Part shown: positions 8,727-18,319 of the stretch, one piece after another
Numbering within the stretch: the stretch's first letter is position 1
Layout of the letters: each line of letters begins with the position of its first letter
Source of the DNA: Desulfovibrionaceae bacterium
Lineage (GTDB): Bacteria; Desulfobacterota; Desulfovibrionia; Desulfovibrionales; Desulfovibrionaceae
NCBI GenBank assembly: GCA_029011315.1
Contig: JAQXLA010000009.1
Coordinates: 1-43,522 of the forward strand
Reading direction: 5' to 3'
DNA length: 43,522 nt
The notes under the pieces: model-generated
The model's input: only the letters and a program-made list of their open reading frames with translations
Told to the model about the DNA's origin: nothing
Databases searched by the model: none
Program-made: the position numbers and the translations under genes

Positions 8727-9056
8727 ATGCCGAGAAAAAACAGCTTTCAATTGAAAGATGGATCATTGATCGATACCGTCGAAAGGCCAAGTCGATCGCA
8801 GAAGAAAAGAGACAGCCTTGCTTTGCAGAAAATAGGCTGTGAACTGGCATCATTATCAGCTGCTGTGACGGACTTGATGCCTATCAGTGATGATTTGCGC
8901 CGGGCATTGGCTGATTTGCGGGCCATGGAAGGTCTTGACGGCAGTCGGCGCAGGCAGATTCAGTATATCGGCAGGCTCATGCGGGAAGAGCCTGATCCTG
9001 ATGGAATTCGCGAATGCCTTGACAGGCTGAAGCAGGGGTTGCCCTTAAGGCCATGA
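8727..9056 (+). CDS. Short DarP/YjgA-like (DUF615) protein
   Basis: 109 residues, charged and mostly helical. The block from about 17 to 105 (PSRSQKKRDSLALQKIG, IPLD-like PISDDLRRAL, GSRRRQIQYIGRLMR) resembles the N-terminal half of E. coli YjgA/DarP, a protein bound to late 50S ribosomal precursors. The E. coli protein is about 180 residues, so the C-terminal half is absent; the frame ends cleanly with no matching continuation before the next gene six bases later. AAAGGAG precedes the ATG. It may be a naturally short form in this lineage or a truncation. Operon neighbours are pyrD and an HI0933 flavoprotein, which say little about its job. Confidence 0.7.
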   Translation: MPRKNSFQLKDGSLIDTVERPSRSQKKRDSLALQKIGCELASLSAAVTDLMPISDDLRRALADLRAMEGLDGSRRRQIQYIGRLMREEPDPDGIRECLDRLKQGLPLRP

Positions 9057-9062
9057 CAGACT

Positions 9063-10229
9063 ATGCCTGATATTGTTATTCTCGGCGCAGGGGCTTCAGG
9101 CTTGTTTTTCAGCCGTTTGGCTGCTTCCCGCGGCCTTGACTGCGTCATTCTTGATCATGCTGCCTGTACGGGGAGAAAATTGCGCATAGCCGGGGGCGGC
9201 CGGGGCAATATCACGAATCTGACAATGGGATCTGCCTATTATACGGGAGAGCATCCGGATTTTTCCTCAATGGCACTTCGCCGCTGTCCTCCTTCATGGA
9301 TTCTTGATTTCCTTGATGAACGGGGCATTCCATGGGAAGAGAGGGATCATCGCCGTATCTTTTGCCGGCGGCCATCCGGAGATTTGGCTGACTGTCTGGA
9401 GCGGGAATTTCTCGAACTCGGTGGAAGGATTATCTGCGGCGTCAAAATTGGAATGATTCGGAAAAATGCGGAATTTTGCATTGAAACCGATCAGGAAGTT
9501 TTTGTCGCAAAAAGGCTGGTTGTCGCGACAGGAGGCGTTTCATGGCCACAGATCGGATCCAGTGATTTCGGGCTGCGTACGGCGCATGCATTCGGCCATC
9601 GCATTGTTCCTCTCAGGCCGGCGTTGGTTCCGCTGATTTGTCCTGATGACTGGATTTTGCAGGGGCTGGCAGGCATCAGTGTCAATGTGCGCATCAGTAC
9701 GGGCGCGCATTCATTTGAGGATTCCCTGCTGTTTACGCATAAAGGACTGTCTGGTCCGGCTGCCTTATGTGCATCCTGTTTTCATCGTTCTGGAGATACC
9801 TTGCAGATCGATTTTCTGCCGAGCATGCCTTTGGAGGATCTGATGCTTCAAACAGAATACTCCCGGCTTTCCGTGCGGAATTTTTTGCGGAGGCTGCTGC
9901 CGGACAGACTCGCGGAACGCCTGATCCCGCCGATATTGTCTTCCTCAAGGATTGGCAGATTGAGCCGTGAAGAACGCAAGATATTCCTGAGATCCGTACA
10001 TCAGCATTGCGTTATTCCTTTGCGCACAGAGGGCATGAGAAAAGCGGAAGTCTCCGCAGGTGGCGTTGACGTCAGTGAAATCAATCCCAAGAGTATGGAG
10101 AGTCGTCTTTGCCCAGGGTTGTATTTTATTGGGGAGGTTATGGATATCACGGGAATGCTTGGCGGATATAACCTGCATTGGGCCTGGGCCTCGGCAAAAG
10201 CCTGCGCAGAGTCAATAAAAAAGGCGTAA
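9063..10229 (+). CDS. HI0933-family (BaiN-like) FAD-dependent oxidoreductase
   Basis: 388-residue flavoprotein of the HI0933/YhiN/BaiN group. The Rossmann FAD motif GAGASG is at 8-13, GRKLRIAGGGRGNITN follows near 37-52, the second glycine block VVATGGVSWPQIG is central, and GEVMDITGMLGGYNLHWAWASA is the family's C-terminal FAD signature. Members of the family are annotated as aminoacetone oxidases or bile-acid-related reductases; the substrate here is unknown. It starts six bases after the DarP-like gene and is the last gene of its transcription unit, with a bidirectional terminator just after the stop. Confidence 0.88.
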   Translation: MPDIVILGAGASGLFFSRLAASRGLDCVILDHAACTGRKLRIAGGGRGNITNLTMGSAYYTGEHPDFSSMALRRCPPSWILDFLDERGIPWEERDHRRIFCRRPSGDLADCLEREFLELGGRIICGVKIGMIRKNAEFCIETDQEVFVAKRLVVATGGVSWPQIGSSDFGLRTAHAFGHRIVPLRPALVPLICPDDWILQGLAGISVNVRISTGAHSFEDSLLFTHKGLSGPAALCASCFHRSGDTLQIDFLPSMPLEDLMLQTEYSRLSVRNFLRRLLPDRLAERLIPPILSSSRIGRLSREERKIFLRSVHQHCVIPLRTEGMRKAEVSAGGVDVSEINPKSMESRLCPGLYFIGEVMDITGMLGGYNLHWAWASAKACAESIKKA

Positions 10230-10234
10230 ATGAT

Positions 10235-10263
10235 GAAAAAAGGGGAAGCAAGGCTTCCCCTTT
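10235..10263. terminator. Bidirectional terminator between the flavoprotein gene and argH
   Basis: Stem GGGGAAGC (10242-10249) / GCTTCCCC (10253-10260) with flanking A7 on the left and TTT on the right. It lies in a 39-base gap between convergent genes; the U-run is longer in the minus direction, toward the argH transcript end. Confidence 0.88.
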
Positions 10264-10268
10264 ACGCG

Positions 10269-11648
10269 CTATGCAAGCAAAGTGCGAAGCGTCTGAATTT
10301 GCTGTTCTACGGAATCCGGACCTGTTCCGCCAGAAATATTTCTCCTGGCGACAGCTGTTTCATAGTCCAGAACAGTATAGACATCCTGTTCGATGGAGCT
10401 GTTGAGAGCTTGAAGCTGTTCCAGAGAGAGTTCCTCAAGAGAGCAATGCTGTTTTTCTGCCATGGCGACGGCATTGCCGGTGATACGGTGTGCTTCTCTG
10501 AAAGGAATACCTTTGCCAACCAGATAATCTGCCAATTCTGTTGCGTTGACAAAACCCCGGCTCAGGGCTGCATGCATGCGCTGTTCATCAAAGATAAGTT
10601 CTTTCAGCATTCCGGTCATGATCTGCAAAGAGGCACTGACTGTGCGATCGGCATCAAGAAAGGGTTCCTTATCTTCCTGCAGATCCCGATTATAGGTCAT
10701 GGGCAGTCCTTTCATCAGAGTGAGCATGGCAGTCAGATCTCCATAGACCCGTCCCGTCTTCCCGCGCATCAGCTCTGCGACATCAGGATTTTTTTTCTGA
10801 GGCATAATGGATGAACCGGTCGCATACGCATCGGGCAGTTTGACAAAGCCGAACATCGGGTTTGACCAGATAATAATTTCTTCACAGAAGCGGGAGAGAT
10901 GCATCATCGCTGTTGAAGCGCAGAAAAGTGCTTCCAGAACAAAGTCTCTGTCTGAAACGGCATCCATGCTATTGGCAAATACTCCGTACATGCCGAGTTT
11001 TTTCGCCGTAGATGTTGGATTCAGAGGATAGGTTGTTCCTGCGAGTGCGGCAGCTCCGAGAGGGCAGATGCGGGCGGCACGTTCGGCATCTGTAAAGCGG
11101 CGCATATCCCGAGTCAGCATCCAGGCATAAGCCAGCAGATGATGAGCCAGACTGACAGGCTGGGCAGGCTGCATATGCGTGCAGCCGGGGAGTACTGTTC
11201 TACGGTGTTCTTCGGCGCGTGCGACAAACATAGCGGCCAGTTTTTTTGCCAAACGGATCCATTCTCTCAAGCGATCTGAAACATAAAGACGAAAATCCAG
11301 AGCTACCTGATCATTGCGGCTTCTGCCAGTATGCAGCTTTTTGCCGACATCGCCGACCATTTCTGTCAGCCGGCTTTCGATATTCATGTGGACGTCTTCA
11401 AGTTCGCTTTTCCATTGAAAGGATCCGTTATGGATGTCATTGCGGATTTGTTCCAGACCTGCAATGAGCTGCTGCGCCTCGTCTGGAGTCAGCACTCCCT
11501 GCTCTGCCAACATGGAGGCATGTGCACAGGATCCGGAAATATCCTGTTCAAAAAGAGTACTGTCCCAGGAAACGGACTGGGTATACGCTTCAACAGAGGC
11601 ATTCATTCCCTCTTGAAAACGTCCTCCCCATGGTTTTGTATTCGCCAT
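10269..11648 (-). CDS. argH: Argininosuccinate lyase
   Basis: Splits argininosuccinate into arginine and fumarate, the last step of arginine synthesis; cytoplasmic homotetramer; 459 residues. Family marks: HTGRSRNDQ at 106-114, [10 protein letters not shown] at 155-164 and the fumarase/aspartase-superfamily signature [12 protein letters not shown] at 278-289, which holds the catalytic serine loop. The minus-strand start follows AAGGACA. It is downstream of argG with 104 bases between them, and that gap contains a terminator-like hairpin, so its expression may be partly uncoupled from argG. The product fumarate could be used by the frdAB enzyme (inference). Confidence 0.97.
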   Translation of the reverse strand: MANTKPWGGRFQEGMNASVEAYTQSVSWDSTLFEQDISGSCAHASMLAEQGVLTPDEAQQLIAGLEQIRNDIHNGSFQWKSELEDVHMNIESRLTEMVGDVGKKLHTGRSRNDQVALDFRLYVSDRLREWIRLAKKLAAMFVARAEEHRRTVLPGCTHMQPAQPVSLAHHLLAYAWMLTRDMRRFTDAERAARICPLGAAALAGTTYPLNPTSTAKKLGMYGVFANSMDAVSDRDFVLEALFCASTAMMHLSRFCEEIIIWSNPMFGFVKLPDAYATGSSIMPQKKNPDVAELMRGKTGRVYGDLTAMLTLMKGLPMTYNRDLQEDKEPFLDADRTVSASLQIMTGMLKELIFDEQRMHAALSRGFVNATELADYLVGKGIPFREAHRITGNAVAMAEKQHCSLEELSLEQLQALNSSIEQDVYTVLDYETAVARRNISGGTGPDSVEQQIQTLRTLLA

Positions 11649-11689
11649 AAAATCTGTCCTTGTAGCGTTATGGGCTTTGCCTGATCGGC

Positions 11690-11729
11690 GAAAAAAGCGG
11701 GAGGAAGGTAATGAGCCTGTCCTCCCGCT
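11690..11729 (-). terminator. Terminator or attenuator between argG and argH
   Basis: Reading the minus strand, a 10-bp perfect stem AGCGGGAGGA / TCCTCCCGCT (11729-11720 with 11705-11696) and a 14-base loop are followed by six T. It stands in the argG-argH gap, so it would end or reduce transcription entering argH. Confidence 0.8.
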
Positions 11730-11752
11730 GGACTGGAAAATGTCCAGGAATC

Positions 11753-12964
11753 CTATCTGATTTTCTTATATCCTTTGATTCTCAGGCTATTAAGCTTGAT
11801 AAAACCGGATGCATCTCTGTGGTCATACGTGACACATTCTTCGAATGTCGCGAGATCCGCACAATACAGGGTATTTTTGGATTCGCGTCCGACAGGCCAT
11901 GCCATTCCCTTGTACAGCTTCAGATGCACTTTGCCGGATACCCGTTCCTGGGATTTGTCAATGAACGCCTGCATGGCTTCGCGTTCCGGAGAATACCAGA
12001 AACCATTATACACAGCATCGGCATAGGCCGGCATCATCATATCCCGGACACGCATGGTCATGCGATCAAGAGTGATGCCTTCCAGATCCTGATGTGCCAC
12101 ATGAATGACGGTGCCGCCAGGTGTTTCGTATACGCCGTGTGATTTCATGCCTACGAAACGGTTTTCGACCATGTCGACGCGTCCAATGCCATGCCGTCCG
12201 GCGATTTCGTTCAGACGGAGGATCATCTGCGCAGGAGAAAGCTCTTCATCATTGAGAGCAACAGGATCGCCATGTTCAAAGGTCAGCGTGATGTATTCCG
12301 GCTGATCAGGTGCCTTTTCTACGGGAACTGCCATAATATGCGACATTTCCAAAGGCTCTTCCCACGGATCCTCCAGTTCTCCGCCTTCAAAGCTACAGTG
12401 CAGCATGTTGCGATCCATGCTGTAGTGCTTGGCTCCTTTGGTGATCGGAATGCCGTGCTGTTCAGCAAAGAAATTAAGAGCGGTACGGGACATGAGATCC
12501 CATTCGCGCCAAGGGGCAATCACCCGAAGATCGGGAGCCAGAGCGGCAGCGGACAATTCGAAGCGAACCTGATCATTGCCTTTGCCCGTAGCTCCATGAG
12601 CCAGAGCATCAGCACCCTCGGCTCTCGCAATTTCTACAAGTCGCTTGGTGATCAGCGGACGGGCAATAGAGGTTCCGAGTAAATAGCGACCCTCATAAAC
12701 GACACCGGAACGCATCATCGGAAAAATGAAATCCCGAGCGAATTCCTCTTTGAGGTCTTCGACATAGGCTTTGCTGGCACCGGTTTTGCGGGCTTTTTCA
12801 TCAACTCCGGAAAGGTCATCTCCCTGACCCAGGTCAGCTGTCATAGTGATGACTTCGCAGTTGTAATTTTCAATCAGCCATTTCAAAATAACGGAAGTAT
12901 CCAGACCTCCGGAATAGGCAAGGACAACTTTTTTCACAGGTTTCTGTTTTACTGCAATAGCCAT
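11753..12964 (-). CDS. argG: Argininosuccinate synthase
   Basis: Joins citrulline and aspartate using ATP; 403 residues, the usual length. The PP-loop AYSGGLDTS is at 16-24 for ATP binding. Other family blocks are visible: [12 protein letters not shown] near 124 and the [23 protein letters not shown] block near 190. CGGAG lies before the ATG at 12964. It follows the metallo-hydrolase gene by 32 bases on the same strand and is followed by a hairpin terminator and argH. Confidence 0.97.
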   Translation of the reverse strand: MAIAVKQKPVKKVVLAYSGGLDTSVILKWLIENYNCEVITMTADLGQGDDLSGVDEKARKTGASKAYVEDLKEEFARDFIFPMMRSGVVYEGRYLLGTSIARPLITKRLVEIARAEGADALAHGATGKGNDQVRFELSAAALAPDLRVIAPWREWDLMSRTALNFFAEQHGIPITKGAKHYSMDRNMLHCSFEGGELEDPWEEPLEMSHIMAVPVEKAPDQPEYITLTFEHGDPVALNDEELSPAQMILRLNEIAGRHGIGRVDMVENRFVGMKSHGVYETPGGTVIHVAHQDLEGITLDRMTMRVRDMMMPAYADAVYNGFWYSPEREAMQAFIDKSQERVSGKVHLKLYKGMAWPVGRESKNTLYCADLATFEECVTYDHRDASGFIKLNSLRIKGYKKIR

Positions 12965-12996
12965 GATGTGCTCCGTTTTCAGTGTAGAGAGATACT

Positions 12997-13626
12997 CTAC
13001 AGCCAGAGGTATGGATTATTGGCCAATTCCTCGCCGACATTGGTGTTGGAACCGTGTCCGGGATACACTTTTGTATTGGGAGGAAGAACAAAAATCTTTT
13101 TATGCAGGGATTTGATCAATGCTGCCGTACTGCTGCCAGGAAAATCCGTGCGTCCGACAGAATGGTAAAACAGCAGATCTCCAGTCAAAACGCCCTCCAT
13201 GGATGGCACATAGAAGGAAAGGCTTCCGGGCGTATGTCCGGGCGTGGACAGAACCTTGATTTCAATGCTGCCGAACGCATGATCCCCTTCACTCAAATCC
13301 GTCCATTCAAAAGGCGTCACCTTAGGAAATCCCCAGGCTCCTCCGCTGCCTACTTCTGTATTCCACAGAACCGAATCGCCCTGTGGAGCGTAAATTTCCG
13401 CACCGGTCAGTTCATGAAGTTCGGAAACTCCGTACAGATGATCAAAATGCAGATGGGTGCAGAGAATTGCCTGAACAGTCAATTTCTTTTCCGTTAAAAA
13501 CGCCAGAATATCATTGAGACCGGTTGCTTTGTCTCCGCCCGGATCCACAACGATCGCGTCGGTATCATTGTAAATAATATGACAATTCGTCTCCAGAGGA
13601 CCGAGAGAGAATGATGCGATGGGCAT
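12997..13626 (-). CDS. MBL-fold metallo-hydrolase (glyoxalase II-like)
   Basis: 209 residues; metallo-beta-lactamase fold hydrolase of the YcbL/GloB-like group. The zinc motif THLHFDH gives ligands His58, His60, Asp62 and His63. TPGHTPGS supplies the next histidine, GDLLF the bridging aspartate and YPGHG the last histidine, so the binuclear site is complete. I chose the ATG at 13626 rather than the GTG 21 bases upstream, because AAGGAG sits at the right distance before the ATG and would fall inside the longer form. It is upstream of argG on the same strand. The substrate (hydroxyacyl-thiol ester or another) is not known. Confidence 0.88.
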   Translation of the reverse strand: MPIASFSLGPLETNCHIIYNDTDAIVVDPGGDKATGLNDILAFLTEKKLTVQAILCTHLHFDHLYGVSELHELTGAEIYAPQGDSVLWNTEVGSGGAWGFPKVTPFEWTDLSEGDHAFGSIEIKVLSTPGHTPGSLSFYVPSMEGVLTGDLLFYHSVGRTDFPGSSTAALIKSLHKKIFVLPPNTKVYPGHGSNTNVGEELANNPYLWL

Positions 13627-13740
13627 GCAATGCTCCTTGAGCGGCACCTGCCGCCAAAAATAATTCGTAAGCTGTTGGCTTTACAGTTGGGTCAAGTATA
13701 GATCGGACGGAAGAGAACTGCAATAACTGCATTTTTGTCT

Positions 13741-16188
13741 CTATGGCAGGAGAACGCCTGTTTTTTCTGCTTCTTCTTCACTCATTTCCCTGGTGTATCG
13801 GCATTTCTTGTCAGGGCAGCTTATTTTTAACGATCCGGAACGTGTTCGTTTTACGGTCAGCACAGGAAAGCCGCAATCGGGGCAGGGATCCGGCAGAGGC
13901 CACGCCCAGAGAGAAAAGTCGCATTTGGGGTAATTGGAACAGGAATAGAAAATTTTGCCTCGATGCGAGCTTTTTTCAACAACCGTTCCGTCACACCCCG
14001 GTCTGGGGCAGGGAACACCCGTAGAAAAGGGCTCCGCATAATGACATTCCGGATATCCGGAACAAGAGATAAAACGGCTTCCCGTTCTGGATTTTCTTAC
14101 CATCAGTGCTTTTCCGCAGCTGGGGCAAACACGATCGTCAAGGATTTGCTTGTCCTGATTCTGCAATTCCAGCTCCATGTCCCCCGCTTCATTCTTGCGG
14201 ATTCCGGAAGTGAAGCGGCATTCCGGATATCCGGAGCAGGCAGCAAACGGCCCGGTTTTGCTGAATTTGATTCTCAGAGGTTTTCCGCACTGCGGACAAA
14301 CGCCGATATCTTCCGCATTTGATGAAGATGTCAGAACGATTTTTCCGTGATCGTCTCGAATGAAGTCGGAAGTGAAGCGGCATTCCGGATATCCGGAGCA
14401 GGCGGCAAACGGTCCGGTTTTTCCAAATTTGATTACCAGTGCCTTGCCGCATTCTGGACAATTTATATCTGTTGCAAGCGTTCCGGCATTCGGGACATTC
14501 CGGGAACTGTTCAGTGTATCGCTGAATTCCGTATTAAAGGATCGAAGCAGCTCAACCCAATTTTTCTTGCCCTCGGCGACTTCATCCAAGGCGGTTTCCA
14601 TTTCCGCAGTGAAACCGACGTTGATCAGCTTTTTGAAGTGTTCTCTGAGGAATGTGCACACTACAGATCCCAAATCAGTAGGAATGAAATGTCTGTCCTC
14701 AAGCGTGACATAGCCTCTATCCTGAAGCGTGGAAATGATGGATGCATACGTGGACGGTCGTCCGATGCCAAGTTCCTCAAGAGTACGCACCAGAGAAGCT
14801 TCTGTAAAACGGGGTTCAGGCAGGGTGAACTTCTGTTCTCTGTTCAATCTGTTCAGTGTGAGTCGCTCGCCTTCTTGCAGGATCGGCAGGGCTTTGCATT
14901 CTTCTCCAGGCATCACTTTCATGAACCCGGGAAAAATCATCTGCACGCCTTTGGACTGCCACACTGTAGAACCGCACTCAATCGTTGCCGTCGTGTCATG
15001 ATACCGCGCATCAGCCATTTGAGATGCGACGAAACGAGACCAGATCAGCAGATACAGACGATACTGATCATCCTCCAGATAGGGACGGACGTCGGAAGGC
15101 GTCAAACGGACGTCAATAGGGCGGATGGCTTCGTGAGCATCCTGAGCCGAAGCTTTACCCTTGAAGACTCTGCGTCCTCCCGGAGCTGTAAAATCCTTGC
15201 CGAAGCGTTCCGCGATAAAGTCATAAGCGGCGGAGAGAGCCTCGTCCGCGATGCGGACAGAGTCGGTTCGCATATAGGTAATCAATGCGGAGGTGCCGCG
15301 TTCTCCAAGGTCAAGTCCTTCGTATAGTTTCTGAGCAATCGACATTGTCCTTTTTGAGGTATATCCCAAACGCTGGTTGGCGGTCTGCTGGAGGGTTGAG
15401 GTCGTAAATGGGGGCAAGGGGGAACGGGAACGTTCCTTATGCGCCAGACTTCTCACAATCCATACCGGAGGTTCAGAACCGTCTTCAGGTTCAAGTATGT
15501 GTAAAACGGAATCCGCTTCCTTCTGATTGGAAATGACAGCTTTTTTTCCCTGAATTTTGGTCAAGTCCGCACGGAATATGCCTTCTTCTCCGCCTTGCAG
15601 ATAGGCCTGAAAAATCCAGTATTCCTCAGGAGTGAAAGATCTGCGAGCCTCTTCCCTTTCGACAATCAGCCGCAGCGTAACAGATTGAACGCGGCCTGCG
15701 GAAATGCCTCTGCGCACCTTTTTCCAAAGGAGGGGAGACAGCTTGTAGCCTACAAGACGATCAAGGACTCGGCGAGCCTGCTGGGCATTGAATAAGTCCG
15801 TATTCAGATCCCGGGGATGCTGCAGTGCCTCTTTGACAGCTTTTGAAGTAATCTCGTTGAACTGAATGCGTTTGATATGTGAGTTTTTCTTCTGGAGCAG
15901 GCGGGCTATGTGGCAGGCGATGGCTTCTCCTTCCCGATCCGGATCCGGAGCAAGATAGACAGTATCCGCCTCAGAAGCGGCCTTTTCCAGTTCTTTGACC
16001 ACATTTTTTTTATCTTCCATAATTTCATACTGGGGAGCGAAATCATGGGCTTCATCCACACCAAGTGTCGTGCGGGGCAAATCGCAGACATGACCCCGAC
16101 TGGCATGAACCATATAACCGGATCCGAGAAATTTTTTAATGGTTTTTACTTTCGCGGGAGATTCAACGATAATAAGACTTTTGCTCAT
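13741..16188 (-). CDS. topA: DNA topoisomerase I with five C-terminal zinc ribbons
   Basis: Type IA topoisomerase that relaxes negative supercoils; 815 residues. The TOPRIM domain at the N-terminus has IVESPAK (7-13) and DPDREGE (82-88, metal site). The active-site tyrosine is Tyr305 in ITYMRTDS. From about 590 there are five Cys4 ribbons: CPECG, CPQCG, CPSCG, CPRPGC and CPDCG modules. The first two are nearly identical even at DNA level (see repeat). An AAGGA site precedes the ATG at 16188. It is divergent from rpiB and stands alone. Confidence 0.97.
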   Translation of the reverse strand: MSKSLIIVESPAKVKTIKKFLGSGYMVHASRGHVCDLPRTTLGVDEAHDFAPQYEIMEDKKNVVKELEKAASEADTVYLAPDPDREGEAIACHIARLLQKKNSHIKRIQFNEITSKAVKEALQHPRDLNTDLFNAQQARRVLDRLVGYKLSPLLWKKVRRGISAGRVQSVTLRLIVEREEARRSFTPEEYWIFQAYLQGGEEGIFRADLTKIQGKKAVISNQKEADSVLHILEPEDGSEPPVWIVRSLAHKERSRSPLPPFTTSTLQQTANQRLGYTSKRTMSIAQKLYEGLDLGERGTSALITYMRTDSVRIADEALSAAYDFIAERFGKDFTAPGGRRVFKGKASAQDAHEAIRPIDVRLTPSDVRPYLEDDQYRLYLLIWSRFVASQMADARYHDTTATIECGSTVWQSKGVQMIFPGFMKVMPGEECKALPILQEGERLTLNRLNREQKFTLPEPRFTEASLVRTLEELGIGRPSTYASIISTLQDRGYVTLEDRHFIPTDLGSVVCTFLREHFKKLINVGFTAEMETALDEVAEGKKNWVELLRSFNTEFSDTLNSSRNVPNAGTLATDINCPECGKALVIKFGKTGPFAACSGYPECRFTSDFIRDDHGKIVLTSSSNAEDIGVCPQCGKPLRIKFSKTGPFAACSGYPECRFTSGIRKNEAGDMELELQNQDKQILDDRVCPSCGKALMVRKSRTGSRFISCSGYPECHYAEPFSTGVPCPRPGCDGTVVEKSSHRGKIFYSCSNYPKCDFSLWAWPLPDPCPDCGFPVLTVKRTRSGSLKISCPDKKCRYTREMSEEEAEKTGVLLP
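14206..14421. repeat. Direct repeat of two zinc-ribbon segments inside topA
   Basis: Two 54-base copies at 14206-14259 and 14368-14421 differ at two positions, offset by exactly 54 codons. They encode the CSGYPECRFTS halves of the first two zinc ribbons, pointing to a recent duplication or gene conversion between modules. Confidence 0.9.
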
Positions 16189-16381
16189 GAATGTGTATCC
16201 TTGGAAGAAAGCATCGGCTTTTCAGCGAGAGTGCCAGTTCGATCTGTTGAGGCGATCTAAAACAAAAGAGATGGATATGCAATGCGAACTTTTTCATGAC
16301 TTTGGAAGAAGCTTGCCTTTTTGCTTTTCATGGATCATTCTTTTAAAAAATTTTTTTTGAAAAATCATCATTGGGGGATGT

Positions 16382-16852
16382 ATGCCTGTTACTGTATATA
16401 TCGGATCGGATCATGCCGGATGGAGCCTGAAAAGGCAACTGATTGAAAAAATTGCCGCTGAGGGTTTGACAATCATGGATTGCGGTCCGGATACTGACGC
16501 AAGCTGTGATTATCCTGATTATGCCGGACAGGTATGCAGACGTGTGCTGGAAGAGAACGGAAGCATAGGCCTTGATGAAAATCCCAGAGCATTGGGGATT
16601 CTGATTTGCGGTACGGGAATTGGAATGAGCATGGCGGCCAACCATATTTCTGGAATTCGGGCAGCACTATGCAGCTGTGAATTTCAGGCCAGAGCCACGC
16701 GTCAGCATAATAATGCAAATGTTCTATGCATCGGTGCCAGAGTGACAGGCAGTGATTTGGCTAAAGAAATCGTTAATGTCTTTTTGCATACGGGGTTTGA
16801 AAGCGGAAGACATCTTCGCAGAATTGGAAAACTTGAATCCTGTCTTGATTAG
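16382..16852 (+). CDS. rpiB: Ribose-5-phosphate isomerase B
   Basis: Interconverts ribose 5-phosphate and ribulose 5-phosphate; RpiB/LacAB fold; 156 residues. IGSDHAG is at the N-terminus (8-14), the catalytic-cysteine loop CGTGIGMS is in the middle, and QHNNANV(LCIGAR) carries the phosphate-handling histidine. GGGGGA precedes the ATG at 16382. cysS begins nine bases after the stop, so the two form one transcript. Some family members act on allose 6-phosphate instead; the housekeeping context favours ribose. Confidence 0.94.
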   Translation: MPVTVYIGSDHAGWSLKRQLIEKIAAEGLTIMDCGPDTDASCDYPDYAGQVCRRVLEENGSIGLDENPRALGILICGTGIGMSMAANHISGIRAALCSCEFQARATRQHNNANVLCIGARVTGSDLAKEIVNVFLHTGFESGRHLRRIGKLESCLD

Positions 16853-16861
16853 GGAGCAGCC

Positions 16862-18319
16862 ATGCAATTGTATAATACGATGACCAAAAGAAAGGAACCG
16901 TTTGAGCCTCTGCACGGCAATAAAGTCGGTGTGTATGTCTGCGGCATTACAGCGTATGCGCTTTCGCATATTGGTCATGCCCGTTCTGCTGTCGCTTTTG
17001 ACGTCTTGATTCGTGTTCTGCGCCATAGAGGGTATGATGTCACATTCGTGCGGAATTTTACGGATGTAGACGATAAAATCATTGCAAGGGCGAATGCCGA
17101 AGGCAGAACAAGCGAGGAAATTGCGGAAACCTATATTGAAGCTTTCCATGAGGATATGGATCGTCTCGGCGTGCAAAGAGCTGACTTGGAGCCGCGAGCT
17201 ACGCAGCACATTGAAGACATGATCGCGCTCTGTCGGAAGCTGATTGAAAATGGCCGGGCGTATGCCGTCCCTTCTGGGGATGTCTATTTCAGGGTGCGTT
17301 CCTTCCCCCAGTACGGTAAACTTTCGGGATGTTCCCCCGATGAGCTCCGTTCCGGAGCGAGAATCACTCCTGGCGAGTCGAAAGAGGATCCTTTGGACTT
17401 TGCTCTCTGGAAAGCGGCGAAACCCGGAGAACCGTTTTGGGAAAGTCCATGGGGGAAAGGCCGTCCCGGGTGGCATATTGAATGTTCGGCCATGAGCAAG
17501 AAATATCTTCCGTTGCCTTTGGATATTCATGGCGGCGGCCTCGATTTGATATTTCCGCACCATGAAAATGAAATTGCTCAGACAGAAGCGGCGAATCATG
17601 CGGAATTGGCGCATTTCTGGATGCACAATGTCTTTGTGCAGGTCAATTCTGAAAAAATGTCCAAATCTCTGGGAAATTTCAAAACCATACGTGATATTCT
17701 TGAAACCTGTCTTCCGGAAACGCTGCGCTTTTTCCTGCTTGGCAAGCAGTATCGGAGTCCCATTGATTTTTCTATGGAAAGTCTTGAAGAATGTGAAAAG
17801 GCGCAAAAAAGGGTCTATGAAGCTCTGGAAAGTGTGCAGCAGGCCTTGTCAGGCGGCAATTGGAAGCTTGGCGGGGATGGAGAAGCCCTTGCCGGTGAGC
17901 TTGCCGTTCAGGAAAAGGGTTTTCAGGATGCTTTGGACGATGACTGCAATACCGCTGCGGCTATCGGTCATCTGTTTAATATCGTGCATATCGCTGGCCG
18001 TATTCTGGAGAATAAAAAGCTTCGGACTGCTGAAGCGGGCAGGCAGCTGCTTGAGCGCATAGCGAAAAACGCTTCTTTGTGGAATGATCTTCTTGGCCTG
18101 TTTGGGGCTGATCCAGGAACTTTTCTTGACGAACTGCGCAATATGCAGGCGCACCGCCGTGGAATCGATATTGCCAGAGTGAATCAGCTCCTCGCAGAAA
18201 GACAGCTGGCGCGGCAAAATCGAGACTTTACCCGATCGGATGAGATTCGCGATGCATTGCAGAGCATGGGCGTTGAAATACGGGATATGCCTGGCGGTTC
18301 CGTATGGGATGTTCTGTAG
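16862..18319 (+). CDS. cysS: Cysteinyl-tRNA synthetase
   Basis: Class I synthetase that charges tRNA-Cys; 485 residues. The zinc ligand Cys27 in YVCGIT, the HIGH motif at 36-39 and KMSKS at 265-269 are intact. WHIECSAM and the GGGLDLIFPHHENE block, which hold the further zinc ligands, are also present. GGGAG lies before the ATG. The following protease gene overlaps its 3' end by 16 bases in another frame. Confidence 0.98.
   Translation: MQLYNTMTKRKEPFEPLHGNKVGVYVCGITAYALSHIGHARSAVAFDVLIRVLRHRGYDVTFVRNFTDVDDKIIARANAEGRTSEEIAETYIEAFHEDMDRLGVQRADLEPRATQHIEDMIALCRKLIENGRAYAVPSGDVYFRVRSFPQYGKLSGCSPDELRSGARITPGESKEDPLDFALWKAAKPGEPFWESPWGKGRPGWHIECSAMSKKYLPLPLDIHGGGLDLIFPHHENEIAQTEAANHAELAHFWMHNVFVQVNSEKMSKSLGNFKTIRDILETCLPETLRFFLLGKQYRSPIDFSMESLEECEKAQKRVYEALESVQQALSGGNWKLGGDGEALAGELAVQEKGFQDALDDDCNTAAAIGHLFNIVHIAGRILENKKLRTAEAGRQLLERIAKNASLWNDLLGLFGADPGTFLDELRNMQAHRRGIDIARVNQLLAERQLARQNRDFTRSDEIRDALQSMGVEIRDMPGGSVWDVL

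Noticed and set aside
12984-13000. Small hairpin GTAGAG/CTCTAC between the metallo-hydrolase gene and argG
   Set aside because: Only six base pairs, no U-run, and overlapping the stop codon; too weak to call a terminator.
14347-15327. Plus-strand open frame of 326 codons
   Set aside because: Fully antisense to topA; composition mirrors the topA codons and no domain is visible.
16724-17806. Minus-strand open frame of 360 codons
   Set aside because: It lies antisense to rpiB/cysS, has no ribosome site or recognisable domain, and the plus-strand genes have all their motifs.
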